DNA of 64,000 nucleotides from DATEPR01 sp963780635 (GCA_963780635.1 CAWACW010000018.1:124001-188000); one strand, 5' to 3'. Positions 33,960 through 42,720 are shown, numbered from the stretch's first letter. The notes: generated by a model not told the origin, from the letters alone. Translations and numbers: made by a program.

Positions 33960-35042
33960 TCAAGCGGAGCCGAGCGCCAGGGTCACCGCAGCCACGATGG
34001 AGTCGACGTCGGTGTCGGTGAGCCAGGGGTGCACCGGCAGCGACAGCACCTCGCGGGTCAGCGCGGCGGCGACGGGCACGTCGGCGGTGATCACCCGCGG
34101 GTGATCGCGGAAGCAGTCGTGGTCGAAGGCAGGCCGCGGGTACTGGACATCGCTGCCCACCCCCAGTTCGGCCAGCCGCTCGGACAGCTCGTCCCGGGAC
34201 AGCCTCGCCTGCGCGGTGACGCGGATCGTGTAGTCGTGCCACACGTGCGTGCGGCCGGGCAGGGCACTCGGCACGACCACGCCGGGCAGCCCGGCCAGGC
34301 CCGCGGACAGCCGCCCGGCGTTGCGCGCCCGCGCCTCGGTGCGCTCGGCGAGCCGGGCCAGCTGCGGGATGCCGACGGCGGCGCGCGGGTCGCTCAGCCG
34401 GTGGTCGTGACCGGCAGGCTGGTGGTCCTGGTGGCCGCGCGGCGCGTGGTCGCGCAGCAGCCGCAGCCGATCGGCGAGCCGGTCGTCCACGGTGGTGACC
34501 ATGCCGCCCTCGGCGAGGTTCTCCGTGGCGTGCAGCGAGAAGCAGCCCACCCCGAGGCTGCCGACCGGGTGGCCCTCGAACGTGGCGCCGACCGCCTGCG
34601 CCGCGTCCTCCACGAGGGCGAGCCCGCGGTCGGTGGCCAGTGGCACCAGCAGGCCGAGGTCGGCGGGCTGTCCATACAGGTGCACCGGCAGCAGTGCCCT
34701 GGTGCGCGGGCCGATCGCGGCGGCCACCGCGGCCGGGTCGAGGCAGTAGTCGGCGGCGGTCACGTCGGCGAACCGGACCGTGGCACCGGCCGCGAGGATC
34801 GCGTCCAGCGTCGCCGCGACCGTCAACGGGGACGTGACGACCTCGTCGCCCTGGCCGATGTCCAGCGCCCGCAGGGTGGCGAGCAGCGCGGCCGTGCCGC
34901 TGGGCACGGCGATGGCGTGCGGGACGCCGGTCAGCTCGGCGAACCCGGCCTCCAGGCGGCGCACCATCGGCCCCGGCACCCGGAGCAGTTCGGTGACCAA
35001 GGTTTCCGCATCACGAACATCGACAGCCGAGATCGGAATCAT
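33960..35042 (-). CDS. DegT/DnrJ/EryC1-fold protein lacking the PLP lysine
   Basis: This 360-residue member of the sugar aminotransferase family has VPSGTAALLATLRAL and VVTSPLTVAATLDAI. The PLP-ring aspartate is in VEDAAQAVGATF. The usual internal-aldimine motif SxHATK...GEGG reads SLHATENLAEGG. Glu174 stands where the lysine should be, and the loop before EGG is two residues short. A normal transaminase cannot form the Schiff base this way, so it may be a dehydratase-like, regulatory or decayed member. ATG 35042 gives the family N-terminus MIPISAVDV. It diverges from the ACP-ligase-LuxE-LuxC operon. Confidence 0.85.
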   Translation of the reverse strand: MIPISAVDVRDAETLVTELLRVPGPMVRRLEAGFAELTGVPHAIAVPSGTAALLATLRALDIGQGDEVVTSPLTVAATLDAILAAGATVRFADVTAADYCLDPAAVAAAIGPRTRALLPVHLYGQPADLGLLVPLATDRGLALVEDAAQAVGATFEGHPVGSLGVGCFSLHATENLAEGGMVTTVDDRLADRLRLLRDHAPRGHQDHQPAGHDHRLSDPRAAVGIPQLARLAERTEARARNAGRLSAGLAGLPGVVVPSALPGRTHVWHDYTIRVTAQARLSRDELSERLAELGVGSDVQYPRPAFDHDCFRDHPRVITADVPVAAALTREVLSLPVHPWLTDTDVDSIVAAVTLALGSA

Positions 35043-35354
35043 GTATTTCTTTCAGCATGAGGAATCTGAATTCCGCGATACGGTAGACTCCGCGGTCTGT
35101 CGGTTCGCCACCGACCACTTATCGGTTCCGGGGGCTGCCGGCCTGAAGTGCTGCTCCAGCCACGACCGGGTGAATTCAGCGGCACGACCCAGGAGCGCGG
35201 ACGACAGTCGACCGACCGGGATGAGCGACCAGGGACGACGAGGCGTTCGAGATGCCGCGGCGGACCGTGACAGGCAGGCTGGTGGTGTCCGATGTGGACG
35301 GCGTGCCACCGGGACAGTCGCACTGCTGAAGCTATGGACCGATCAGGAGAGAGC
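35043..35354. promoter_or_regulatory. 312-bp divergent promoter region of the ACP/LuxCE module
   Basis: There is no supportable gene in this gap. Its left 60 bp is unusually A+T-rich for the window (TGTATTTCTTTCAG near 35043-35056). A TAGACT hexamer at 35083-35088 could be a -10 for the rightward operon, at the cost of a long leader. Short open frames here lack homology and codon bias. Confidence 0.4.
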
Positions 35355-35618
35355 ATGACCGACCTGACCGACCTGACCGCCCGGCTGCGGGCCGTGTTCG
35401 TCGAGGCGCTGGCACTGGACAGCGGTGTCGACGTCGAGCATCTGGCGTTCCGGGACATCCCCGCGTGGGACTCGGTGGGCCACATGGCACTCGTCGCCGC
35501 CGTCGAGGACGAGTTCGACGTGCAGTTGGACACCGACCAGGTGATCGACCTGAGCAGCTTCACCGTCGCACGGGACATGGTGGCCGGCCTGCTGGCCGGC
35601 TCCGTCGTCGGCAACTGA
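35355..35618 (+). CDS. Discrete acyl carrier protein
   Basis: This 87-residue four-helix ACP has the phosphopantetheine serine at residue 40 in AWDSVGHMAL (D-S-V/L motif), followed by EDEFDVQLDTDQVIDLSSF, the acidic helix II/III region. It would carry an acyl group as a thioester in the cytosol. ATG 35355 has AGGAGAG upstream. It is followed after 1 base by the SDR remnant and then by an AMP ligase, LuxE and LuxC. The N-terminus MTDLTDLT reflects a small GACCTGACC repeat in the DNA. Confidence 0.9.
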   Translation: MTDLTDLTARLRAVFVEALALDSGVDVEHLAFRDIPAWDSVGHMALVAAVEDEFDVQLDTDQVIDLSSFTVARDMVAGLLAGSVVGN

Positions 35619-35619
35619 C

Positions 35620-35940
35620 ATGCCCGGGCTCGACGGCAGAGTCGCCGTCGTCACGGGAGGCACGCGGGGGATCGGCCCGGCCACCCGCCGCGCGCCGGGC
35701 GACGCGTGCGCCACGGTCGTGCTCACCGGCCGGGACGCGCGGGTCGGCGCGTCCCGCGCGAAGGAGCTGACCACCGAGTCGGGCATCCCGGCCGACGAGT
35801 GCGCCACGGTCGTGCTCACCGGCCGGGACGCGCGGGTCGGCGCGTCCCGCGCGAAGGAGCTGACCACCGAGTCCGGCACTCCGGGCGACGCGTGCGCCAC
35901 CGGCCGGGCGCTCGGCGTGGACGGGGGACCGGTGCCGTGA
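35620..35940 (+). pseudogene. Gutted short-chain dehydrogenase with 31-codon tandem repeats
   Basis: The 106-residue frame starts like FabG (LDGRVAVVTGGTRGIGPATR, the NAD(P) loop). It then repeats a 31-residue block (D-CATVVLTGRDARVGASRAK...) twice and begins a third copy. It ends with ATGRALGVDGGPVP, the normal SDR C-terminus. Strand beta-2 and the next helix are thus duplicated, while about 150 central residues, including the Ser-Tyr-Lys triad, are missing. It cannot be an active dehydrogenase. The frame is intact, and its TGA overlaps the ligase GTG (GTGA), so it may persist as a translational coupler. Confidence 0.8.
35701..35898 (+). repeat. 93-bp tandem repeat inside the SDR remnant
   Basis: GACG[C/A]GTGCGCCAC starts at 35701, 35794 and 35887, exactly 93 bp (31 codons) apart. 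The first two units are almost identical, and the third is cut off after about 12 bp by the SDR C-terminal sequence. Confidence 0.92.
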
Positions 35941-37340
35941 TCCCGCATCCGGACGCCCGGCTGGTCGTGGCCGCGACCGGGCGTTGTCTCGGCGGCACCA
36001 CGTTGCTGTCCGAAGTAGACCGACTGGCCGAGCGGTTCGCCGCGCTGCCGCCCGGGGTGCTGCTGGCCGCGATGCCGGTCTCGCAGGCCGCTGTGCTGCG
36101 CTACCTCGCCGCGCTGCGCGCCCGCCGGGCGATCGCGCTGGTCGACCCGGCCCGACAGCTGCACGCGCTGGTGGCCGGTCTCCGGCCCGCCGCGGTGCTC
36201 GGTGCCGATCCGCTGGTCGCGCCGCCGCGTGCGTACGCCACCGCTGAGCTGGGCGACCCGGCCTGGGTGCGTCGCGACCCCGACGGCGTGACCCCGCATC
36301 CCGACCTGGCCGTGCTGCTGCCGACCAGCGGCTCGACCGGCAACCCGCGGTTCGTCCGGCTGTCCCGCTCGGCGCTCGTCGCGAATGCCGAGGCCATCGC
36401 GACCGTGCTGGACATCGGCGGCGGCGACGTGGCGCCGACCAGCCTGCCGCTGCACTACAGCTACGGGCTGTCCGTGCTCAACAGCCACCTGCTGCGCGGC
36501 GCGACCGTGGTCGTGGAGAGCTCCGGGCTGCTGTCCCGGTCGTTCTGGCGGGCGGTGGACGCGCACGGGATCACCTCGCTGGCCGGGGTGCCGCACCACC
36601 ACGAGCTGCTGCGGCGGCTGCGGTTCGACCCGGTCCGCCACCCCACGCTGCGCACGCTGACGCAAGCCGGTGGCGCGCTGGCTCCCAAGCTGGTGACCGA
36701 CCAGCACGACGCGATGGCGACGGTCGGTGGCCGGTTCTTCGTGATGTACGGGCAGACCGAGGCCGCACCCCGGATGGCGACGCTGCCATCGGAACTGCTG
36801 CCCGCGAAGCCCGGCTCGGTCGGCCCGGCGCTGCCCGGCGGCCGGTTCACCATCCGTACGCCGGAGGGCACCGAGACCACGGCACCCGGGGTGAGCGGCG
36901 AGATCGTCTACCGGGGACCGAACGTGATGCTCGGCTACGCGGGCACCGAGGCCGAGCTGGCCCGCGGCGACGACTGCCACGGCGTGCTGGCCACCGGCGA
37001 TCTCGGGCACCTGGACGCCGACGGCTGCCTCTACGTGACGGGCAGGCTCGCCCGGATCGGCAAGGTGTTCGGCCACCGGGTCAGCCTGGACGACCTGGAG
37101 CAACTGGTCCGCTCGGCCGGGCTGGGCCTGGCCGCGGTCGGCGCTGTGACCGCGGCCGACCGCGTGGCGCTGTACGTCGAGGGCGCGGACCGGCCCACGG
37201 TGGCCGCCGCCGCGCAGGCACTGGCCGAGCGGCTGCGGATGCACGTCTCCGGGTTCGACGTGCGGGGCATCGCCCACCTGCCGCTGCTGACCAGCGGCAA
37301 GATCGACTATCGGGCACTGGAGGCGCTGTGCACACCTTGA
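35937..37340 (+). CDS. Small AMP-forming acyl ligase
   Basis: This 467-residue ANL-family adenylating enzyme has the phosphate loop LLPTSGSTGNPRF (about residue 125), a MYGQTEAAPRM motif and a GEIVYRGPNVMLGYA core. ATGDLGHLDADGCLYVTGR is the hinge aspartate region, and the A10 lysine is in TSGKIDYRAL at the very end. It is shorter than fatty acyl-CoA ligases. Because a dedicated ACP is encoded two genes upstream, it probably activates a carboxylic acid as acyl-AMP and loads the ACP. The GTG at 35937 overlaps the SDR-remnant stop by four bases, and it overlaps the LuxE start by 13 bases. Confidence 0.88.
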   Translation: MIPHPDARLVVAATGRCLGGTTLLSEVDRLAERFAALPPGVLLAAMPVSQAAVLRYLAALRARRAIALVDPARQLHALVAGLRPAAVLGADPLVAPPRAYATAELGDPAWVRRDPDGVTPHPDLAVLLPTSGSTGNPRFVRLSRSALVANAEAIATVLDIGGGDVAPTSLPLHYSYGLSVLNSHLLRGATVVVESSGLLSRSFWRAVDAHGITSLAGVPHHHELLRRLRFDPVRHPTLRTLTQAGGALAPKLVTDQHDAMATVGGRFFVMYGQTEAAPRMATLPSELLPAKPGSVGPALPGGRFTIRTPEGTETTAPGVSGEIVYRGPNVMLGYAGTEAELARGDDCHGVLATGDLGHLDADGCLYVTGRLARIGKVFGHRVSLDDLEQLVRSAGLGLAAVGAVTAADRVALYVEGADRPTVAAAAQALAERLRMHVSGFDVRGIAHLPLLTSGKIDYRALEALCTP

Positions 37341-38383
37341 CGACGCATGCCTTCACGCGCGGGCAGGTCGACCGAACGGTCGACCTCGTGCCCGCGCTGG
37401 CCGAGCTGACCGAGCATCATCGCGCGGCCTGCCCGCCCTACGACCGGATCCTGGCCGCGCTCGGCGTGCCGCGCGGCCGCGGCTACACCGACGTGGCACA
37501 GCTGCCCTGGCTGCCGGTCGGCCTGTTCAAGACGCACGAGCTGCGCAGCATCCCGACCACGGACGTGTTCCGGGTGCTCACCTCCGCCGGCACGACGGGC
37601 ACCGGCGCGTCCCGCGTGGTCCTCGACCGGGCCGCGGCGGGCGAGCAGATCCGGCACCTGGCCCGCACCCTGCGCGCGGTGCTGCCGGGCAGGCGGCTGC
37701 CGATGCTGGTGGTGGACAGCATCGGCGTGACCAGGGGGTCGTCGGCGCGCGGCGCCGGGGTGCTGGGCATGGCCACGTTCGGCCGCGACCACGTGTACGC
37801 GCTGGACGAGCGGGCACGGCCGGACCTGGCCGCGATCAAGGGTTTCCTCGCCGTGCACGGTCATGACCCGTTCCTGGTCTTCGGGTTCACGTCCCTGGTC
37901 TGGCAGCACCTGTACCAGGTCGCCGTCGAGCACGGCCTCGACCTGTCGCGGGGCATCCTGCTGCACTCCGGCGGCTGGCCGAAGCCGACAGGGCAGGCGG
38001 TGGACAACGTGGAGTTCCGGCAGCGGTTCGCCGCCGGCACAGGGCTGACCCGGATCCACAACTACTACGGCATGGTCGAGCAGATCGGCACCGTGTTCGT
38101 CGAGGGTCCGTCCGGGAACTCGTTGTACTGCCCGGACTTCGCCGATGTCGTGATCCGCGACCCGCGCACCTGGGCGGAGCAGCCGGTGGGCGTGCCGGGC
38201 GTGATCGAGGTGGTCAGCACGCTGCCGCGCTCCCATCCGGGGCACGTGCTGCTCACCGAGGACATCGGGGTGCTACACGGCGTGGACGACGGCGACTGGC
38301 CGGGCAAGCGGTTCGGCGTACTCGGCAGGCTGCCCAGCGCCGAGGCGCGCGGCTGCTCGGACACGTTCCGGGGGACCACATGA
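37328..38383 (+). CDS. LuxE-like acyl-protein synthetase
   Basis: This 351-residue protein is of the LuxE family. LPWLPVGLFKTHELRS is followed by the nucleotide loop LTSAGTTGTGASRVVLDR (about residues 80-97). FGFTSLVWQHLYQVA and YYGMVEQIGTVFVEG form the adenylation core. In luminous bacteria LuxE activates fatty acids and passes them to the reductase LuxC. Here an ACP, a separate ligase and LuxC complete a luciferase-free reductase set. The GTG at 37328 overlaps the ligase gene by 13 bases, and the stop overlaps the next start (ATGA). Confidence 0.9.
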   Translation: MHTLTTHAFTRGQVDRTVDLVPALAELTEHHRAACPPYDRILAALGVPRGRGYTDVAQLPWLPVGLFKTHELRSIPTTDVFRVLTSAGTTGTGASRVVLDRAAAGEQIRHLARTLRAVLPGRRLPMLVVDSIGVTRGSSARGAGVLGMATFGRDHVYALDERARPDLAAIKGFLAVHGHDPFLVFGFTSLVWQHLYQVAVEHGLDLSRGILLHSGGWPKPTGQAVDNVEFRQRFAAGTGLTRIHNYYGMVEQIGTVFVEGPSGNSLYCPDFADVVIRDPRTWAEQPVGVPGVIEVVSTLPRSHPGHVLLTEDIGVLHGVDDGDWPGKRFGVLGRLPSAEARGCSDTFRGTT

Positions 38384-39648
38384 CAGCGGGTGAACTGACA
38401 GCGCGCGGACCGGTGAGTGGCGAACCCTTCCTGCGGCAACGCTTTCCGGCCGGTGACCCGGTCGACCTGGCCACCTGGACGGCCCGGCGCAACCGGCTGG
38501 CCGTCGGCGACGACCGGATTGTGGAGTTCCTGTCCGCCTTCGCCCGCAGGCTGCTGAAACCGGGTAGCACGCGCGCCCGGCCCGAGCTGGCCGCGCTGGG
38601 GTTCTTCCTGCGGCCGGTCGAGTTGCACCGGGCGATCGGCAGGCTGCGCGGGTCGACACTGCACGGCATGCTGCGGGTGCCGCGCGGCCTCGTCCTGCAC
38701 ATCCCACCGGCCCATGTGGACACCCTGTTCGTCTACTCGTGGGCGCTGTCCGCGCTGGCGGGCAACCGGAACGTGGTGCGCGTGTCGCCGCGTTCGGCGG
38801 GCGCGGCCGACATGGTGCTGCGCGCGCTCAACGACTCGCTGGCCGATGCCGACCCGGTCATCGCCGACACCCAGCTGATGGTCACCTACGACCGGGACGA
38901 CGAGCTGACCGCCGCGCTGTCGGCCGCGTGTGACCTGCGGGTCGTGTGGGGCGGCGACCACGCCGTGACCGAACTGCGCCGCCATCCACTGGCACCGCAC
39001 GCGCGGGACGTGACGTTCCCGGACCGATCGTCGTTCGCGGTGGTGTCGGTGGCCGGCTGGCACGCGGCCACCCCGGCCCGCCGCCGGTCGGCCGTGGTCG
39101 GGTTCCACAACGACGCCTACTGGTTCGACCAGGCCGCGTGTGCGTCGCCGAGGGCGGTGTTCTGGATCGGCGAGCAGGCCGAGGCAGCCGCGGCGCGCGC
39201 GGAGTTCACCACGCTGCTGGCCGACGTGGCCGCCGAGCGCGGCACGTCGGTGGAGCCCGCGATGGCCGTGCGCAAGCGCGTCACGGCCTACGGGCTGGCC
39301 GCCGACGGGCTGGTCGACTCGGTGGACTTCCGCGGCAACGCGGTGGCCGTGCTGGATCTGGTCGACCCGGCGACGGTGCCGCGGCGGTGGCTGGGTGCGG
39401 GCACGTTCCCGCAGGCCACCCTCGGCAGTCTTGCCGAGCTGGCCGAGTTGGTGGAGCGGCGCGACCAGACGCTGGCCTGCTTCGGGTTCGAGCGCGCCGA
39501 ACTGGTCGAGCTGACCACCATGCTGGCCGGCCGGGGCATCGACCGGATCGTGCCGTTCGGCTCGGCGCTGTCGTTCGCGTCCGTCTGGGACGGCTACGAC
39601 CTGCTCGCCGAGTTCACCCGCCTGACGACGGTGAGCACCACGTGGTGA
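38380..39648 (+). CDS. LuxC-like acyl-CoA/acyl-ACP reductase
   Basis: This 422-residue NADPH-dependent aldehyde-dehydrogenase-fold reductase is of the LuxC family. HIPPAHVDTLFVYSW and ALAGNRNVVRVS lie in the nucleotide-binding half, and WGGDHAVTELRRHPL follows. The catalytic cysteine is probably Cys254 in DQAACASPRAVFW. It would reduce the acyl group delivered by LuxE or ACP to an aldehyde. The ATG at 38380 overlaps the luxE stop by four bases. A hairpin terminator at 39660 ends the operon. Confidence 0.9.
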   Translation: MTAGELTARGPVSGEPFLRQRFPAGDPVDLATWTARRNRLAVGDDRIVEFLSAFARRLLKPGSTRARPELAALGFFLRPVELHRAIGRLRGSTLHGMLRVPRGLVLHIPPAHVDTLFVYSWALSALAGNRNVVRVSPRSAGAADMVLRALNDSLADADPVIADTQLMVTYDRDDELTAALSAACDLRVVWGGDHAVTELRRHPLAPHARDVTFPDRSSFAVVSVAGWHAATPARRRSAVVGFHNDAYWFDQAACASPRAVFWIGEQAEAAAARAEFTTLLADVAAERGTSVEPAMAVRKRVTAYGLAADGLVDSVDFRGNAVAVLDLVDPATVPRRWLGAGTFPQATLGSLAELAELVERRDQTLACFGFERAELVELTTMLAGRGIDRIVPFGSALSFASVWDGYDLLAEFTRLTTVSTTW

Positions 39649-39659
39649 CACCAGGCCGG

Positions 39660-39677
39660 CGCTGGGCCGGCCCAGCG
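39660..39677. terminator. Hairpin between the LuxC-like gene and the convergent HAD gene
   Basis: CGCTGGG-CCGG-CCCAGCG is a perfect 7-bp stem with a 4-base loop, in the 51-bp gap between convergent genes. It has no T-run and probably acts in both directions. Confidence 0.6.
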
Positions 39678-39699
39678 GCACCGCGGTAGGGGAGCAACG

Positions 39700-40521
39700 T
39701 CAGAACCAGCGTTCCAGCACCTGCGCGACACCGTCGGCCGAGTTGCTCGCGGTGACCTCGTCGGCGACGGCGAGCACGTCCGGATGGCCGTTGGCCATCG
39801 CAACGCCGTGTCCGGCCCAGCGCAGCATCGGCACGTCGTTGGGCATGTCGCCGAACGCGACCACGCCTTCGGCCGGCACGTCCAGCCGCTGCGCCAGCGC
39901 GGCCAGCCCGGAGCCCTTGGTGACACCTGCGGGCGACAGCTCGACCATGCCGATGCTGCTGGAATATGTGATGTCCACCACGTTACCGAGCACGGCCCCG
40001 ACCGCCTCGGCCAGTTCGGCGCTGGTCATCCCGGTGTGCCGGATCAGCAGTTTCACCGCGGGCCTGCCGAGCACCTCGGCGCGCGATGCGGTGAACACGC
40101 TGTCGCCGGGCCACGGGTGCTCGTACCCCGCCTCGCTGGCGAACTCCTGCCCGGCCAGCGCCAGGGCCGATTCGCCGAGCCGCTCGGTGGCCACCCGGCA
40201 CTCCGGCAGCGCCGCGTGCACCGCGTGGGCCAGGTCGCCCAGCACCTGCGGGGTGAGCGCCGACGTGGACAGCACGCGGTCGGTGGCGATGTCGTACAGC
40301 GCGGCCCCGTTCGCGCACAGCGCGTAGCCACTGAGCCCCGCGGCGGCCGCGACCTTCGGTATCCAGCGCGGGGGCCGTCCGCTGACCAGCACGAACGGCG
40401 TACCGGCCGCCTGGGTGCGGGCGATGACGGCGGCCGTGCGGGGGGTGACGAACTCCAACGGGTCCAGCAAGGTGCCGTCGACGTCGGAGGCGACGAGTTT
40501 CGGGGTCTGCACATCGCCCAT
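39700..40521 (-). CDS. Cof-type HAD hydrolase
   Basis: This 273-residue phosphatase is of the HAD IIB group. Motif I is ASDVDGTLLDP, motif II is in LVSGRPPRW, and motif III is the lysine in GVTKGSGL. Motif IV is VVAFGDMPNDVPML. The C2 cap lies between about residues 85 and 195. It dephosphorylates sugar phosphates or flavin precursors in related proteins. ATG 40521 gives a short lead to motif I. The longer frame extends across the divergent oxidoreductase gene as a shadow. No strong operon partner is seen. Confidence 0.88.
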   Translation of the reverse strand: MGDVQTPKLVASDVDGTLLDPLEFVTPRTAAVIARTQAAGTPFVLVSGRPPRWIPKVAAAAGLSGYALCANGAALYDIATDRVLSTSALTPQVLGDLAHAVHAALPECRVATERLGESALALAGQEFASEAGYEHPWPGDSVFTASRAEVLGRPAVKLLIRHTGMTSAELAEAVGAVLGNVVDITYSSSIGMVELSPAGVTKGSGLAALAQRLDVPAEGVVAFGDMPNDVPMLRWAGHGVAMANGHPDVLAVADEVTASNSADGVAQVLERWF

Positions 40522-40596
40522 CCTGCCGGTTACGGATGAACTACCGCCGTCGTGGAAGGTGGCCCTCGGCGACGATCTCCGGTTACCGTCGCTGGC

Positions 40597-41496
40597 ATGC
40601 GCGTCGGAATGGTGATTTTGCCCGAGTACCGCTGGTGGGCGGCCGAGCCGAAATGGCGGGCCGTGGAGCGCTACGGCTTCGACCACGCCTGGACCTACGA
40701 CCACATCGGCTGGCGATCGCTGGTCGACGGGCCGTGGTTCGGCGCTGTGCCGACACTGACCGCGGCGGCCACCGTGACGGAGCGGATCAAGCTGGGCACC
40801 TTCGTCGCGTCGCCGCACTTCCGGCACCCCGTCCCGTTCGCCCGCGAGATCACCGCGCTGGACGACATGTCCGACGGCCGGTTCCTGCTCGGCGTCGGGG
40901 CCGGCGCGGCCACCGGGTTCGACACGGCCGTGCTGGGTGGCCAGCCGCTGTCCAACCGCGCGCTGGTGGACCGCTTCGCCGAGTTCCTCGAACTGCTCGA
41001 CGCCGTGCTCGTCAACGACCGCACGACCTGGCACGGCAAGTACTACTCGGCCGTCGACGCGCGCAGCGCGCCCGGCTGCGTGACCAGGCCCCGGGTGCCG
41101 TTCGTGGTCGCCGCGAACGGGCGACGCTCGATCCAGCTCGTCGCCCGGTTCGGCCAGGGCTGGGTGACCACCGGCCCACCGCAGGCCGACGACCTGGAGG
41201 TCTGGTGGCGCGGGGTCGCCGAGCGGGCCGACCTGCTCAACGGGGCGCTGGCCGACGCCGAGCGCAAGCCGCACACGGTCCGCCGCTACCTCTCCGTGGA
41301 CTCGGCCGCCGGCTACTCCCTGGCCAGCACGTCCCTGTTCGCCGACATGGTCGGCCGGGCCGCGGACCTCGGGTTCACCGACGTCGTGGCGCACTGGCCG
41401 AGGACCGACGGGCCGTACGCGGGCAGCGAGTCGGTGGTCGAACAGATCGCCGCGGATGTGCTGCCCACCCTGCCCGGCCACACCGACGTGCGGTGA
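40597..41496 (+). CDS. LLM-class F420-dependent oxidoreductase
   Basis: This 299-residue TIM-barrel protein is of the luciferase-like superfamily. RYGFDHAWTYDHIGWR, TVTERIKLGTFVASPHFRHP and ALDDMSDGRFLLGVGAG are the usual F420-binding type blocks, followed by PRVPFVVAANGRRSIQLVARFG. F420 use is inferred from resemblance to actinobacterial members rather than to FMN-dependent LuxA. The substrate is unknown. ATG 40597 has no clear ribosome site. The gene sits 20 bases upstream of glf. Confidence 0.85.
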   Translation: MRVGMVILPEYRWWAAEPKWRAVERYGFDHAWTYDHIGWRSLVDGPWFGAVPTLTAAATVTERIKLGTFVASPHFRHPVPFAREITALDDMSDGRFLLGVGAGAATGFDTAVLGGQPLSNRALVDRFAEFLELLDAVLVNDRTTWHGKYYSAVDARSAPGCVTRPRVPFVVAANGRRSIQLVARFGQGWVTTGPPQADDLEVWWRGVAERADLLNGALADAERKPHTVRRYLSVDSAAGYSLASTSLFADMVGRAADLGFTDVVAHWPRTDGPYAGSESVVEQIAADVLPTLPGHTDVR

Positions 41497-41516
41497 CCTC
41501 GGTACGCTCGATCGCC

Positions 41517-42704
41517 GTGAGCTTGACGGGGTATGACCTGATAATCGTCGGATCCGGATTCTTCGGCCTGACCGTGGCCGAGCGGACCGCCACGCAGCTG
41601 GACAAGCGTGTCCTGGTGCTGGAGCGGCGCTCCCACCTGGGCGGCAACGCGTATTCGGAGGCCGAGCCGGAGACCGGTATCGAGGTGCACCGCTACGGCG
41701 CGCACCTGTTCCATACGTCCAACAAGCGCGTGTGGGACTACGTCAACCAGTTCACCGACTTCACCGGTTACCAGCACCGTGTCTTCGCGATGCACGGCGG
41801 GCAGGCCTACCAGTTCCCGATGGGCCTGGGCCTGATCTCCCAGTTCGTCGGCCGCTACCTGACGCCCGACGAGGCCAGGGCCTGGGTGGCGGAGCGGGCC
41901 GCCGAGGTCGACCCGGCGAACGTGCGCAACCTCGAGGACAAGGCGATCTCGCTGATCGGCCGCCCCCTCTACGAGGCGTTCGTCCGCGACTACACGGCCA
42001 AGCAGTGGCAGACCGACCCGAAGGAACTCCCGGCCGCGGTGATCAGCCGCCTGCCGGTGCGTTACACGTTCAACAACCGCTACTTCAACGACACCTACGA
42101 GGGCCTGCCGGTCGACGGCTACACCGCGTGGCTGCAGAAGATGGCCGACCACCCGAACATCGACGTCCGGCTGGACACCGACTTCTTCGACGTCCGCGAC
42201 GAAATCCCGGCGGGCACGCCGATCGTCTACACCGGACCCATCGACCGGTACTTCGACTACTCGCAGGGCTGGCTGGGCTGGCGCACGCTCGACTTCGAGC
42301 AGGAGGTCGTGCCGACCGGCGACTTCCAGGGCACCCCGGTGATGAACTACAACGACGCCGACGTGCCGTTCACCCGGATCCACGAGTTCCGCCACTTCCA
42401 CCCGGAGCGCGACTACCCGGCCGACAAGACGGTGATCGTCCGGGAGTTCTCCCGCAACGCGGAGAAGGACGACGAGCCGTACTACCCGATCAACACGCCG
42501 GACGACCGGGTCAAGCTGGAGCGTTACCGGGAACTGGCCAAGGCCGAGGCTCAGGAGCGCAATGTGCTTTTCGGCGGCCGGCTGGGCACCTACAAGTACC
42601 TGGACATGCACATGGCCATCGGCTCGGCACTGTCCGCGTTCGACAACAAGATCGCGCCGCACCTGACCGACGGCAGGCCGGTCGACGGCGCGTTCGACGA
42701 ATGA
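41517..42704 (+). CDS. glf: UDP-galactopyranose mutase
   Basis: Glf interconverts UDP-galactopyranose and UDP-galactofuranose, the galactan precursor. The 395-residue flavoprotein begins with LIIVGSGFFGLTVAERT, the FAD-binding loop. It has HRYGAHLFHTSNKRVWDY, a conserved substrate-site block, YTAKQWQTDPKELPA and IVYTGPIDRYFDY. The C-terminus GRLGTYKYLDMHMAIGSAL (in parts) is diagnostic. GTG 41517 is chosen over an upstream continuation. It heads the operon glf-PAP2-ubiA, a set also clustered in M. tuberculosis (Rv3809c, Rv3807c, Rv3806c). Confidence 0.97.
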   Translation: MSLTGYDLIIVGSGFFGLTVAERTATQLDKRVLVLERRSHLGGNAYSEAEPETGIEVHRYGAHLFHTSNKRVWDYVNQFTDFTGYQHRVFAMHGGQAYQFPMGLGLISQFVGRYLTPDEARAWVAERAAEVDPANVRNLEDKAISLIGRPLYEAFVRDYTAKQWQTDPKELPAAVISRLPVRYTFNNRYFNDTYEGLPVDGYTAWLQKMADHPNIDVRLDTDFFDVRDEIPAGTPIVYTGPIDRYFDYSQGWLGWRTLDFEQEVVPTGDFQGTPVMNYNDADVPFTRIHEFRHFHPERDYPADKTVIVREFSRNAEKDDEPYYPINTPDDRVKLERYRELAKAEAQERNVLFGGRLGTYKYLDMHMAIGSALSAFDNKIAPHLTDGRPVDGAFDE

Positions 42705-42720
42705 GGCGGTTGATCCGACG

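Noticed and set aside
38380..41496. A bioluminescence operon, because LuxC, LuxE and a luciferase-like oxidoreductase lie close together
   Set aside because: The oxidoreductase has F420-type rather than LuxA-type blocks. It is separated by an opposite-strand HAD gene and belongs by position to glf. There is no LuxB or LuxD.
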